A stretch of DNA of 64,000 nucleotides from Orthonyx spaldingii (Eukaryota > Chordata > Aves > Passeriformes > Orthonychidae): the NCBI GenBank assembly GCA_013397795.1, contig VZTJ01005968.1:1042684-1106683 (forward strand), read 5' to 3'. Under the pieces are notes generated by a model. That model made no database searches. It was not told where the DNA came from and saw nothing but the letters and a program-made list of their open reading frames with translations. Position numbers and translations under genes: made by a program. Positions 49,583 through 62,003 of the stretch are shown here, in pieces (positions within the stretch are counted from its first letter, which is position 1; each line of letters opens with the position of its first letter).

Positions 49583-49830
49583 AATAGGCTGTGCCAGGGG
49601 AGGCTCAGATTTGGCATCAGCAGGAATTTCCCCATGGAAAGGGCGGTCAGGCCTTGGCGGGGGCTGCCCGGGGAGTTTCGGAGTCCCCACCCCTGGAGGT
49701 GTCCAAGGAATTCCTGGAGGTGGCACTCAGAGCTCTGGGCTGGGGACAAGGTGGGGAGCAGGCACAGGTTGGACTTGATGGGCTGGAAGGACTTTTCCAC
49801 CCTGAATGATTCTGTGTTTCCATGTGATGT
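49583..49830 (+). mobile_element. CR1 LINE 3' region, plus strand
   Basis: Forward order: ggctgtgccaggggaggctc, caggaatttccccatggaaa, gggcggtcaggccttggcgg, cacccctggaggtgtccaag, ggcactcagagctctgggct, gttggacttgatgggctgga and ccctgaatgattctgtgttt. Antisense to STK32C. Confidence 0.92.
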
Positions 49831-51787
49831 ACCCATTACAAAGGCAGGTTGTCCTTTCTGCAGCCACACCGGGCAGAGAGCAGCGTGCACTATCTGTGTG
49901 TGTACACTGCACTTGGAGTTAATTCAGACATTCCCAGCTGAGACCGCTTTCCTCATGACAGCCTTGTCAACACAGTGATGATGACTTGAAAACAAACTCT
50001 GGATTTCCCTCTCAAGAGCAGCCACTGGTGGGGTGTGCAGGCTCCAGGGTGCTATTTCAGGCACACGGTCCTATCTTTGTCCCAGAGGCTCGTGAGCAGC
50101 AGACGTGCTCCCAAAATACCTTTGGCTGGGATCAGTGGATGTGCTGCTCGGCAGAGCTGCTGCAGCAGCATTTTTATGGCTGTGGAAATGCTGCTTCTCC
50201 ACTGGCCCTCGTTCTGTGACAAACTCAGCTGAAGAGGGGAGACTCGGAGGCAGCAGCTCACCAGGGGCTCAGAAGGGAACCCAACTGCCCCGAGCAGGCT
50301 GGGCACTGACGCCAGCTCCGGGAGCCACTGGCTCCAAGGCTGCTGAGCACCAGCACTGAGGCAGCACCAAGGGCAAGTTTGGTGTCTCTGGGACCACCAG
50401 TGTCCCCACATGCAGGTCTGTGTTCTGCCACACGTTGACTTGGGCAGGCATTTCCCACAGTTCTGTCAATGGAAGAGGCTCTTTTTGGCAAAGAAGGAAA
50501 AATTAGGAGAAAGACAGTATGAATGAGAAGGTACCAGCCACACATGCTGGCAATGACAGTAAATCTGGGAAGGAAAGAAAGAACCACAAGAGAGTAATGA
50601 ATACCTGAAAATGTTTTGTTTGACCCCAGGTAGGAGCAGCGATCCCCTTTGATGCTCCCTGTAGTCAACAACAAGCCTGTTCTTTCTTTTGGAGGTGTCA
50701 GAACAGATCCACTCCATGGTCAGACCACACTGATGCACCTAAGCACCCGAGCATCACAGGGGCTGGGCTGATCCACCAGGCACCTGCAGGAGCTCAGGAT
50801 GGGTGGCCATAACCACTCAGGATTCATTTCAACTCCACAAGAAGAGAGCAGACCCAAATTCACAGCAGGATGTCAAACAGAATTATTCACCAGGTTCAAA
50901 TTCTCTGGGGAAAGCAGACATCCTACTTCTGTGATAAGAAATTCTCTGGAGCACAGTGATGTGCAACTCGCTCTGGAAAGAACATCTCCTGACAGAGCAT
51001 CCAGCCCCAGGGAGGAGGGAAGCCAGGTCTCCAGCAGCACGTGGAGCAGAGGGCACTGCCCTCCCCTCTGGCCGTGGTGGGCACCGTGGAGGCTGCAGGG
51101 GGGCAGAGCTGGCCCTCGGCAGAGCCCCCTCCTCGCACTGCATGGCACCTCGGGCGCTGCTGCCCGAGCACGGGTGGCTTGTGGGGCCCCAGCACATCCC
51201 TGGGGCTGCGTTAGCTCATGTCCCCGCCACCCACACCGACACCGCTGGGCACCAGCGCCACCCACCTGCCCACTGCCATCCGCCCCGGGATACCCCGCGG
51301 AGCAGCCCCCGGGAACAACCCCTAGGCAGCCTCGGCAGGAGAGAGAGAGAAGAGCTGGCAATGGAAAAACCCCACTTCACCAGGGAGAGCAGGAGGGGGA
51401 GAGTGGCCTCTGGAGAGAGCAGCGGAGGAGGCAGGGGTGCCTTTGGAGATGCCAAGCTAAGAGCATGGAAAAATCCAAACTAAGGCCAGAAGAAGCACTA
51501 ACTAAATCTCCCAACTAGTGCAGAGGGGCAACCAGAGACTGAGTTGTTTGTTGATGTTACTCAGCCTTTTGATAAACAGAAGCAATTTGTTCTAGTTAAA
51601 AGAAACCTGCTATTTTAAAAATAAATTCACAGATTGATCTTTACATCAGAAAGCCATGTAAAGAAACACACAACAGGCTGAAACTATTCATTAATCAATC
51701 CCTAAGTTTGCCTCGCTGCAGCTGTGCTTGTTTTGACACCTGCTTGCGACGCTCCTGCTGTGGCATTTAACACGGAATAAAACCCAG

Positions 51788-51816
51788 TGGAGCAGAGCAG
51801 AGCAGAGCAGAGCAGC
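51788..51816. repeat. (AGAGC)n microsatellite
   Basis: ggagcagagcagagcagagc followed by agagcagcagc: about five pentamer units. Confidence 0.85.
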
Positions 51817-52654
51817 AGCTGCCTGTGCCCCCAGCCCCTGCACTGCTCACGCCGCACCAGGGCAGCCACAGAGCTCCTGGGCTGGCCCTGCTTTTGAAGG
51901 GACCATGGCAAAGCCCCTGTGCTGGTGTTCGAGCTGACAGCTTAAGGCAGCTGCCACACGGCCCATGGGTCTGACTCCCGAGGGAGCTGCGGGCAGAGGA
52001 CAGAGAGCCACAGCCAGCCAGGATGTCCGAGCAGCACCCTACAGTGCCACCACCAGCACCCCCACGGGAACACCCCTCTGCCCTTCAGCTCCACCCAGAA
52101 CTGCTGCCTGTGCTGTCCGTACAGCCGTGCCTAAACCCCAGCACTCCTGAGTGACCCCAGAAACCCCGGGGAGAGCCGATGGACGGTGCCTCTGGAGGGC
52201 TGAGCCTGGCACGCTCACACAGGGGCAGAGAGCCCACGCCAGTGCCTGGTACCCAGCTCCCCAGGACTGCCCACTGCTGCCCTACCCACACCTCCCACCA
52301 CATGAGCTCATTCCTGAACGGGTACTGTCTGCACCTTGGGGAGCTCAGGGCTTTGTGCTGAGCTCACAGCAATAGCTTGAACTCACACCAGCTCTCCCCA
52401 AAATCTTTGGTACTCCTTACAGGAGAAACAGAGTATGAAAAGAAACAAAGCTTGTCCAGGTCAGGCTATGGAGGCACTCAAAGTATCAGGCTCTGGACAC
52501 TGTCAGAGCCACTGACCAGTCCACCTGAGCAGGGATGACAGGGAAGCTCCCAGCCTTCAAGGAGACACACAGCCGGCACTGTCGGGAGAGGGGACTGTTT
52601 CATCCTGTGCTGATGATCCTGCCAACCCTCTTCTGTGCTGGAAGAGACACTAAT

Positions 52655-52810
52655 CCATGCCAGTTCAAAGTTCTAAGCAAATCTAGAATCAGGCTTGAAT
52701 ATGAAATCATGGGGCCTTTTTGCATGTGTATGAATTATTCATGTGCTTACCATATGCAGCATGGAGCCTTTAGAGTGCAAATTATTGGGGACCAAGCCTT
52801 GGCCCTATTT
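52655..52810. promoter_or_regulatory. Candidate non-coding element with POU-like palindrome
   Basis: Contains atgaattattcat at 52730-52742, palindromic around its central base and resembling POU-homeodomain dimer sites. It is flanked by gaaatcatggggcctttttg and cagcatggagcctttagagt (an imperfect repeat of tgg(g/a)gccttt) and catatgcagc. Non-repetitive DNA; function inferred. Confidence 0.3.
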
Positions 52811-54060
52811 TCTGTGAAGCATAAAGCACGTTTTGCAACAGTGCAAACAATCCAAACATAATGTGTATCATTTTCTGTGTTCCCTGCTCACTGGTCTTGC
52901 CTGCCAGTTCCCATTAAGACCGGGAACCAGCACACAAAAAGCCAACACGCAGTACGCAGCTTTCCTGTGGATTCTGTGGCATTTCTTTCACAAGGCACTT
53001 TAACGTGCTCCATCTCTCATACAGGAGGTGACCTATGAATGACCTGTTTCTGACAGTGAAACGCACTGAGCCGTGGAGGTAAAGTGGTGTCCAGCCAGCA
53101 CCAGGGGCGAGAGGAGAGTCACCCTCACCTGTAAGTATTTCTCCTAATCCTCATGGAGAACTGCCTGCTCAGAGGAGGAACCTGAGCTTTAGCCCAAGCC
53201 CTGCCCAGCCCACCTTTCTGACCTTTGTCAGATCCCAGAATTAAAACCACACAGGAATTCTTCAAGGAACCAGCATGTGCCTTGTGCTGAGTATCCCACC
53301 TACACACCTGTGCTCTTCAACGCTGATGCTGGGAAGTGTCTCGGCTCTTCAGTTCCTAAACACTCCAACAGGTTATTCTCAATCTAAGTTTCTTCCCAGT
53401 TACTACCAAGTTTCCCCGTTCCTTTGCTTCCTTTTCCCACCCTGGATATCTGAAATACTCATATGATGGCCTTTTGTTGCCACCATGCGATCCCTCTAAG
53501 ACCCCATTACACAAATCACATCCCAGTATTTTAAGCCGTAATGGCAACTCTTGTTGAGCTGTGCATTTTGTTTGGGTTGTTTCTTTGTTTGTTGGAGGGT
53601 AGGAGGCCGGTTACAATCAGGAGAAGTAAAGAAAAGGAGAAAGAAGTATTTTTCTCCTTAGCAAAGACAGCTCAGGCAGGAATGGGACACACAAAGTGAC
53701 ACATCAGTACCTGCAGTGCTTCCACAGCCTCACTCCTGTCCTCCCCACTCTGCTTCAGAGCTACTCTGGGCACTTTCTCCAGTGCTCCCATGCACATATT
53801 ACCCACATAAATATAAAACATCACTTGCATCTTCGGACAGCTCAGCTGTAACAAAATGCAAACCTTGGACAATAAGGTAACTGTGTTGGGACCGCCCTTT
53901 GCAGATTACCCTGGAAGTCACTCAGGCACCATCAGCCTCAGGAGCCCACCAGCTCTCTGCTGGGGCCACTAGAACTAAGTAAGGCTATTTTCTGGAATAA
54001 TAAATGAAATGTATCAGCTTCCAGAAACATCAGCTAAGCTGTAAAGACATTACATTGCAG

Positions 54061-54082
54061 TTTAATTTAATTTAATTTAATT
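54061..54082. repeat. (TTTAA)n microsatellite
   Basis: About four tandem TTTAA units. Confidence 0.85.
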
Positions 54083-57000
54083 ACACAGCAGGGCTAACCA
54101 TCAGCCTTTAAGGATTCATGGTCACAGATAAACCAGCAAGCCACATAATTCTGAACATCATTCAGTGCCTGCTTCTCCCCACCAGTCCCAGGTACTGGGA
54201 GAGCCCTGAACACCACCTGAGATGTAAATGAACACATCAACACTCGCACACTGTCACACCTCATTGCCTGGCAGTGCTCAGAGACGGCTGTTCCCACATA
54301 TCCGAAGCACTTCTAATTTTCCATAACTGTCACTGAAAGCAATTTAATTCCTGAAGAACAGTAGGAGAGGGAAAGAGGACACTGGCATTTATCTTCTCTT
54401 GTGTGGAGAAGCTGAGCCGCTCACAGGCTGTCCCCACACTCTGTACTTTGGGAGATAAACACCAAACAGGGTCCCGGCAGCGCGGGGCCCCTCCCCAGCA
54501 CACAGCTGTGCAGCTGCTGGCACACACCACATCTGGGGGGTGCCCACCAGCCCTCAGGGACTGCCACGGCTCCCTGGGGTACCTCTGTGACTTGTGGGCA
54601 CCTCCCCCACAGGAGGTTGGTAGCGATGGTTATTGGGTGGCTCGGGACAGGACGTGGGCAAGGGGTGGAAACTGCACCTTCACAGGCACCGCAGCTCTGA
54701 GAGGCTCCACAGCCTGCTGAGGGACCGTCCTTTGCAACTGGAGAGCAGCTCCACTGGAAAGAGTGGGAGAAGTCAAAGCTGCTTTTACATCCCAGCCTGC
54801 CACGAACAATGGACGGGCTCAGCAATGTCCCCTGTCCGAGTACGTGCAGCAGGGCCACGCTCATAGGCACTCACCTGTGTCCACGGTGAGTGGAAAGCCA
54901 AGTCCTGACCCGGGGCAGAACACCACCGTGGGTGAGCAACTCTCCATTTCAGGCATTCCCACAAGAAATAAAGCAACGTTTAGATGGAAGCACAGGCTCT
55001 CCCCAGCCCCGTGTGTACCCGTGGGCACACACCAGCTCCACACCCCTCCTGCCATCCTGCGACACACCGAGAACCCAGCCAGCTCCTTCACCACTTCAGC
55101 ACCCCAGTTTCAGACGGTGAAAGCACCAAACTGCAAAGAGAGCAGCTTTTTCCATTTCTGGGAAGGTTTTTCTTGCCGAGTGCCGCTCACTGCCATTCCA
55201 CCAGGCACGGCAGAGGTGCCCCTGTGCTGCCTCCGCAGCCAGCACTGACAGCGCCGCTCTCCAGCCGGCACCGTCACACTGGTGCTGGTCTCTGCAAGCG
55301 GCCTGGCACCACCAGCTCCACATCCTGGCACCTGCACCCCAGAAAGCACAGCTGCAGGCACCAGGGGCAATGCCAGCCCAGCCGGGAAGGTCACCACACC
55401 AGCACTGGGGACACGGGGAGGAAGGTGGGCAGATCCCCAGCCACGTGCTCCTGCATGTTATTCTCAACTCACAGGAAGCCTGTTCCAAGCTAGTCATGAG
55501 GACTGTGGCCTCCACAGAATACACCAAGTATTAATCTGATTTAATATTTCACTTGAATGGTACTTCCAGTGACTTTTCCTTGATTGCCCTTGTCCCTCCC
55601 TATCCATCAGATGTCCCTCACATTGCTGTTGTGTTCATTTATTTTTTGTTACTCCAGCTCCATGCGAACAGTCTCAGCTGCCCTGAGGGTTCATTTCACC
55701 CTGATCCCCTCTCCTCAGATCTCCCACAGACACATGAGCCCCTGGAGAATGGCTTTTCTTCAGATTTCAGCCAGCACTACTGCGAAGGGACCATGGCCAC
55801 CAGTGTGGAGAGGGACAGCACAGCCATTAACCAGTTCAGCCGGAGAAGAAGCTGGTAACCCCAGCACTGCACATGGTACCACACACCTCCACTCAAAACT
55901 GCCAAATTCCTGGGATTTAACCTATTTCTGCATTACATGACACACTGCAAAGCTTCACACCTAGAAAAGTTTTCCATCCTTGGCTGGAGTGAGGGGCAGT
56001 GGCTCTGCCAGGAGGCCGGGGGCAGCTGCCATGGAGGGAGCGAGTCCCTGGGCAAAGCACAGGCAAAACATCACAGGTCGGGGGCAGCAGAAACAAAGCC
56101 CCGCTGACGATGCTAAACACAGCTTTGCTGACACCTCCCTGCAATGCCCACTCCCTCCTCCCCCCGCTTACTTACTTAGCTACCACTCTGATAATACAGA
56201 AGGGCTTTTTTCCCTTGTTTTTAAATATCAGGGAAAGGCATCTGTGCGCCCAACCCACAGCCATGAAAGTCAGGCCATGGGAAAAATTTTCCTTGCAATC
56301 TGAGCAGGGACTACTTTAGTCAGTGGTTTGCAGAGCATGGAAGCTTAACACATCTGTATCTGACCCCACGTAAGTAGTATTTGGGATTTTACAACTGCCT
56401 GACTGGGCACTAGTCCATAGATTTCCAGTAAAAGGGTAATATTTCCTGCCCAGGGCTTGAAAGCCCTGCCCAGCTGAGGTGACAGTGGCTGCCTGCTCTC
56501 GCTCCGGGTGTGGGACCCCACGCCTGCCAACACGGCTCGATACGAAAATGGGAATTCTTGTAAGCAGTGCCCCCAGGTTTGGTGGCTTCTCGCCTGTTTC
56601 CACAGGGATGGTGCCTCGGCGCCGGGCGGGGAGGCAGCACAGGGCTCCAGAGCGACCGGCCCCACGTGTCCCTAAAGCCAGACCCGCCAGAAATGGCACA
56701 GCCAGGGAGGCACCATCAAGGTGTGCAAGAGTTCCCTGGCTTTCCACATAACCACACTTCACAGCGCCGAGTTTCTCCGCTCACAAGCTCACAGCGGGCA
56801 GCGGCTCTCTGAGACCTCTCAGCCCCACATCCACCAACACACACAGCCACAGGGCAGGGTGACCGCAGCCCCTCACACCCTGCACACCCCCAAACGCTGC
56901 TGGCTGCCCCTGCCGCTACGTTTCAGCCCCAAGCGCCAGCCTGGTGCCTCTTCCCAATATTATCTGAGCTTGTTCCCTGAGAGGGGACACGGCACACGAA

Positions 57001-57819
57001 ACCCACGGACACCTCACCCGACCCAGACTAACTCTGAGCTCACATTTCTCAGAGTCAGGCTGGTTAGCTGGGATAGCTTCACCCACGAGCTGGAGAACTG
57101 GAAACTTGTGTTTAAAAGTTGATTTTGATGCAAATAGGATAAACACAGGAGCCTGCACCTGACCCCCTTACGAAACACCATCTGCACTCTGGCAGAGTCA
57201 AACAAGGGGTGGGGGGAAAAGTGATTGAGACAAAATACTAATCATGATGAAGGTCACTGGGCTGCAGCATTAAAACCTTATACATCAGCTGAAAAACCAA
57301 CTCAGCATCAGGACACGGACAGGAACCCTGGAACACTCACCCCATGTCAGCGAGGGGAGGCACAGCAAAGCAAAATGCAGCAGATGGCTTCACAGATTCT
57401 CATGTATATTTACACACAGCTTTTTTAGCAAACCACTGATTCAGGAGAAACCACATCCAAAATGCACTCTTGAAATTCCTCTTCAGACATAATTGCATAG
57501 AGACATAAATCATGCTGTGGTTTTTCCCCTCTCTCATGTAACACAACTGTGGGCAATGCTAATAGCACTAAGTGTGGCCTGTATTTCCTCCTGCTCAGCC
57601 CCGTTGCCCAAGTCCAACAACTCTCCTGAGCATTTTTTAAATATCTGGGTTGAAACATTCCCATTGGCTTCACAATAACAGGTTTTCCTCACTTAGAATA
57701 AAAAATAAATTAAAAAAAAATTTTAAAGGAGGGAGGTGTCAATAAAACTTGCTTGGCTGTTTCCCAGAATGACAGCATCATTCCTGCCCAAATGGCAAAC
57801 AAGCCTCATGACTTCCGTG

Positions 57820-58142
57820 CCTGACAGGAGGGGGCAGCCAGGGGGGTCGGGCTCTGCTCCCAGGGAACAGGGACAGGAGGAGAGGGAACGGCCTCAGGCT
57901 GGGCCAGGGGAGGCTCAGGGTGGACATCAGGAGGAATTTCCCCATGGAAAGGGTGGTCAGGCCTTGGCAGGGGCTGCCCAGGAAGGTTTGGAATCCCCAT
58001 CCCTGGAGGTGTCCAAGGAACAACTGGAGGTGGCACTCAGTGCCTGGGCTGGGGACAAGGTGGGAATCCCTTGGTGGGCACAGCTCGGACTCGATGATCC
58101 AGGAGGTGTTTTCCAACCCAAATGATTCTGTGATTCTGTGAG
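57820..58142 (+). mobile_element. CR1 LINE 3' region with complete tail, plus strand
   Basis: Forward CR1: gcctgacaggagggggcagc, gctctgctcccagggaacag, gtggacatcaggaggaattt, ccatccctggaggtgtccaa, actcgatgatccaggaggtg and ttttccaacccaaatgattc, ending in the tandem tail attctgtgattctgtga. The most complete 3' end in the window, antisense to STK32C. Confidence 0.95.
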
Positions 58143-59939
58143 ACACGCCAGTGCCCCGTGCCCTGCAGAGAGAGATGTCTCTCAGCCAGCAGACAGGCAG
58201 TGACCACCCTTCTGTGGTGCTGGAGAACAAATCCACTCCCCGAGTGAGGAGTTTTTAAAAGATCCTTACAGATATAAATAACAAACTCTGAACAGTCCCT
58301 GTAGACAAGGGCGTGTTTCTCCTGATGGGAAACAGCCCACGGTGGTAATGCTGAACCCACAAGCCCACTGCAATTCACTTCAGCTTCCTGAGCCCACCTT
58401 GCTCCAGCACACCATAACTCTGAGTGCTCAGCCCTACAGGCCTTCTGGCTTTTTGCCTTGTTTTCTTCTTCCCACACTTCTCCCCTTACTTTGTTTTTCC
58501 TCCTTCCCCTCCATTAACTTTCTCTGCTCATGAACAGGGTACAGCGCACCTCGCCAAAACAAAGCTCTCAAAAAGGCATCACTGGGCAGTATCTCCAGCT
58601 GGACAGGCTGGAGCTCCCTCCCAGCTGATGTATGTGCAGCTTGCCAGGTCTTCTGTGGGACTGGGACCAGCTGGAGCGGTGGCTCCCACTGCCAGAGGAA
58701 CCCATGTGCCCCAGAGCAGTGCTCCCTGGAAGCACACACAAACACACAGGCACTGTCCTCTCACACTCAGCTTTCCTCTTAATTAAGTCCCAGTTCTGAA
58801 AGGCCCAGATGTTATTTCCCAGGCTGTGTGTGCAAACACGGAGCAGCAGTGTGCATCTGCAGCCAGGCAGGGCACCCCAGGGGGGTGGGACAGAGCCACT
58901 GCCCCCAACACAGCACCAGGCACACCCAACCTGCACCCGGCTCCACAGCCAAGGGAACTTACCCCAGCTGCAGGAAAACTGGGGGCTGGGGACACCACAG
59001 CACCCAGGAAGGGAAGCAAGGAGGGAGCAGCACAGCTGTCCCTTGGGCACGGCTCACCACACCTCAGCTCCACACCGCCCCGGCCCTGGGTGCACCAGGA
59101 GCCAGCCCTGCACACTGGCTGCAGCAGCACCACCTTCCAGCTCTGCCAAAGAACAGCCCCAGCACTAACAGAAAAGATGCTGAAAAAGTGGAGAGGATTG
59201 AGAGAAGATCTTTAGGACATACTCTGGAATACTGAGTTTACTCTTGGAGTCACAGACTTGGGGAGCTCAGCCCCCACATCCCACCAACAAGGACACCGCA
59301 GCCATGGCCTCGCAGAGGGAGGGGAGTGACACAGGAACTCCTGCGTTTGTCCTGCTGAGATCCAGCAGCAGGCATCTGGGGCTGGACAGATGCAGGCTGA
59401 GGGGAAATGGCAGATTTTAATGGAGGGGTAAGCAGTGGAAAACCCTCTGGGGCCAGGTGTTTTACACCAAGAGAGAGCAAACACGTTACTGCCCACCCCC
59501 AGGACACGCCCCATGCGCTGGCTCAGCCACGGCGGTGTGACAGGAACCAGGGACTCAGTGAAGTCCCAAAACCAGTCCCCAGCAAGTCAGGGACGAATAC
59601 TGTAAGGTCTGCAACGATTTGGAATTGGATTTATCTGAGGGAAAATACTAAAATACTAATTGTGTTACTACTCACCACAGTAAATGTTAACCTTCTGTTT
59701 CCATACACCCTGACAAAAGTAACAGGGATTATCTGCTGGATTTCAGCAGTCAGGCTCACCCTTGTGCAGAGATCCATCACCAGGAACCACCTATGGGCAA
59801 AATCTCACATACCAAACTGTCTTTTTTCTTTTTATATTTTTAATTGATTTCTGATTAAATTGTTGTCACTAGTAACTCTTCCACATTATGTCACACAAAA
59901 ACCCAAGTATCAACTGACTTCTTTATCTAAGGAAGTTAT

Positions 59940-60060
59940 TGGGATGTCTTAAGACATCACCATAGCAACCGTGCCGTGACAGTAAATATGAGTGCACTAG
60001 AACAACACTGTAATTGCTCTGAGCACACTCTAACAAGCAATTATGGAAAAGCAGGAGATA
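59940..60060. promoter_or_regulatory. Candidate non-coding element with 16-bp palindrome
   Basis: gatgtcttaagacatc at 59943-59958 is a perfect 16-bp palindrome, directly followed by accatagcaacc (an RFX X-box-like half) and then gcaccgt/gtgacag and TAAT-type sequence. It lies about 1 kb left of the CpG island, inside the first STK32C intron if the island is the promoter. Function is inferred. Confidence 0.3.
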
Positions 60061-61100
60061 CCAAGAAAGTGATGCCCCGATAATTGGGACATAGCAAAAG
60101 CACTGCTCGAAAGCACCCGATGAGGTGTTCCCAGGCTCCTGTCAGGAGTCATTCACCTGCAGAGCTCACTCTCCCTGGCTGGCTGCACACAGGCTCGGGG
60201 CAGAATTAAATGCTTCTCAGAAAGAAATTTTGCTTTCAGAATGAAATTGCAGCAAAGCCTCCGATTTAAATGTCTTCACTCGGCTTGCTCAGTGTGAATT
60301 GCTAACAAAAACATGTTGGAGAAATCAACCAGCTCCTGTGCCAGGAAAAGTTTGCCTGATTTAACCCCTGTCAGCTGCCAGAGCGGCAGGTCTGGTCCCC
60401 TCATCGAGGGAATTCCAGAAGACGCGGACCCACACATGACTGCACTCCGACTGACACATCCAACTCCAGGTTTATCCAGTGCACAATTCCACCATACACG
60501 GGGATTTTGCATGTACTCGGTTGGTGCCACAGGGCCAACGGAGCATTCAGGACTGCCCCGGCCACCCAGCACCCGGCTGCTGGCCCGAGGGCTCTCCCGA
60601 CTCTTCCCCACCCAGAGTCAAAGTCTCCTTCCCTTGCTCCTCTGAAATTTCACCCTGCACCAGAGGTTTCTAACGCACCGATGGTATTTCACAGTGCATT
60701 TCTAAAAAAAAACGCAACTTGTATTTTGGGAAAGACCCCAAAGCAAGCGTTCTGCACTGACAGCAGTGTTTGGGTGCTGATGGCCGGCGGCACTCGGCCC
60801 TTCCTTGTTACAGCCGGGGCTGTCCGTGCACACACCGAAACTTCGCTGCTGAACTGTCCCTTCACCGCCCCCGCCTCATTCCCCCTTGTTTTAACGGCGG
60901 CCGCCCCGTGCCCGTGCCGTGTCCGTGTGATGTCCGTGCGGTGTCCGTGGGCAGAGCCCCGCGTCCTGCGGGGAGGCAACGCCCGGCGCGACCCCGCACC
61001 CGGCACGGGCCCTCCGCCCGCAGCCCCCGCCGCCCGCTCCGCTCTGGGACCCCGTGCCGGGCGGGGCAGCTCGGCAGCCCGGCACAGCTCCCGGCGGGAC

Positions 61101-61286
61101 CGGGCATCCCGGGCTGGGCATCCCGGGCTGGGCATCGCGCGGCCCCGCGGCAAGGGCACCGCCGGGCCAGGGCAGGGCAGGGCAGGGCAGGGCAGGGCAG
61201 GGCAGGGCAGAGCGCCCCGGAGCCGGGCATCCCAGGCTGGGCAGGGCGGAGCATCCCAGGCCGGGCAGGGCACCCCGGGGCAGGGC
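61101..61286 (+). repeat. GGGCA / GCATCCCGGGCTG tandem repeats in the CpG island
   Basis: First gggcatcccgggctgggcat repeats (61101-61140), then about eight GGCAG units (61170-61211), then larger imperfect units gcatcccaggctgggcaggg up to the gap edge. The G-runs on the plus strand can form G-quadruplexes, a plausible cause of the sequencing gap. Confidence 0.88.
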
Positions 61287-62003
61287 NNNNNNNNNNNNNN
61301 NNNNNNNNNNNNNNNNNNNNNNNNNNNNNNNNNNNNNNNNNNNNNNNNNNNNNNNNNNNNNNNNNNNNNNNNNNNNNNNNNNNNNNNNNNNNNNNNNNNN
61401 NNNNNNNNNNNNNNNNNNNNNNNNNNNNNNNNNNNNNNNNNNNNNNNNNNNNNNNNNNNNNNNNNNNNNNNNNNNNNNNNNNNNNNNNNNNNNNNNNNNN
61501 NNNNNNNNNNNNNNNNNNNNNNNNNNNNNNNNNNNNNNNNNNNNNNNNNNNNNNNNNNNNNNNNNNNNNNNNNNNNNNNNNNNNNNNNNNNNNNNNNNNN
61601 NNNNNNNNNNNNNNNNNNNNNNNNNNNNNNNNNNNNNNNNNNNNNNNNNNNNNNNNNNNNNNNNNNNNNNNNNNNNNNNNNNNNNNNNNNNNNNNNNNNN
61701 NNNNNNNNNNNNNNNNNNNNNNNNNNNNNNNNNNNNNNNNNNNNNNNNNNNNNNNNNNNNNNNNNNNNNNNNNNNNNNNNNNNNNNNNNNNNNNNNNNNN
61801 NNNNNNNNNNNNNNNNNNNNNNNNNNNNNNNNNNNNNNNNNNNNNNNNNNNNNNNNNNNNNNNNNNNNNNNNNNNNNNNNNNNNNNNNNNNNNNNNNNNN
61901 NNNNNNNNNNNNNNNNNNNNNNNNNNNNNNNNNNNNNNNNNNNNNNNNNNNNNNNNNNNNNNNNNNNNNNNNNNNNNNNNNNNNNNNNNNNNNNNNNNNN
62001 NNN
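61287..62003. other. Assembly gap, 717 N
   Basis: Run of N in the core of the CpG island, directly after G-rich tandem repeats. Open frames that span it are artefacts. Confidence 0.99.

Larger units (their letters stand above)
22466..61286 (-). other. STK32C: STK32C first intron (upstream exon not seen)
   Basis: Roughly 38.8 kb between the first visible kinase exon and the gap in the CpG island. No phase-1 donor exon carrying the expected (V/F)FDxKED-type end was found on the minus strand. Contents are CR1 copies, simple repeats, AT-rich blocks that may be regulatory, and the ATCC array with a 71-base gap. Open frames of 150-270 codons in this interval look like chance or repeat-driven frames. 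Extent on the right is inferred. Confidence 0.6.

Noticed and set aside
48922..49587. Plus-strand open frame of 221 codons
   Set aside because: No domain or homology recognised; its end runs into a CR1 copy.
50799..51518. Plus-strand open frame of 239 codons
   Set aside because: GC-rich intron with overlapping long frames on both strands, a sign of composition rather than coding.
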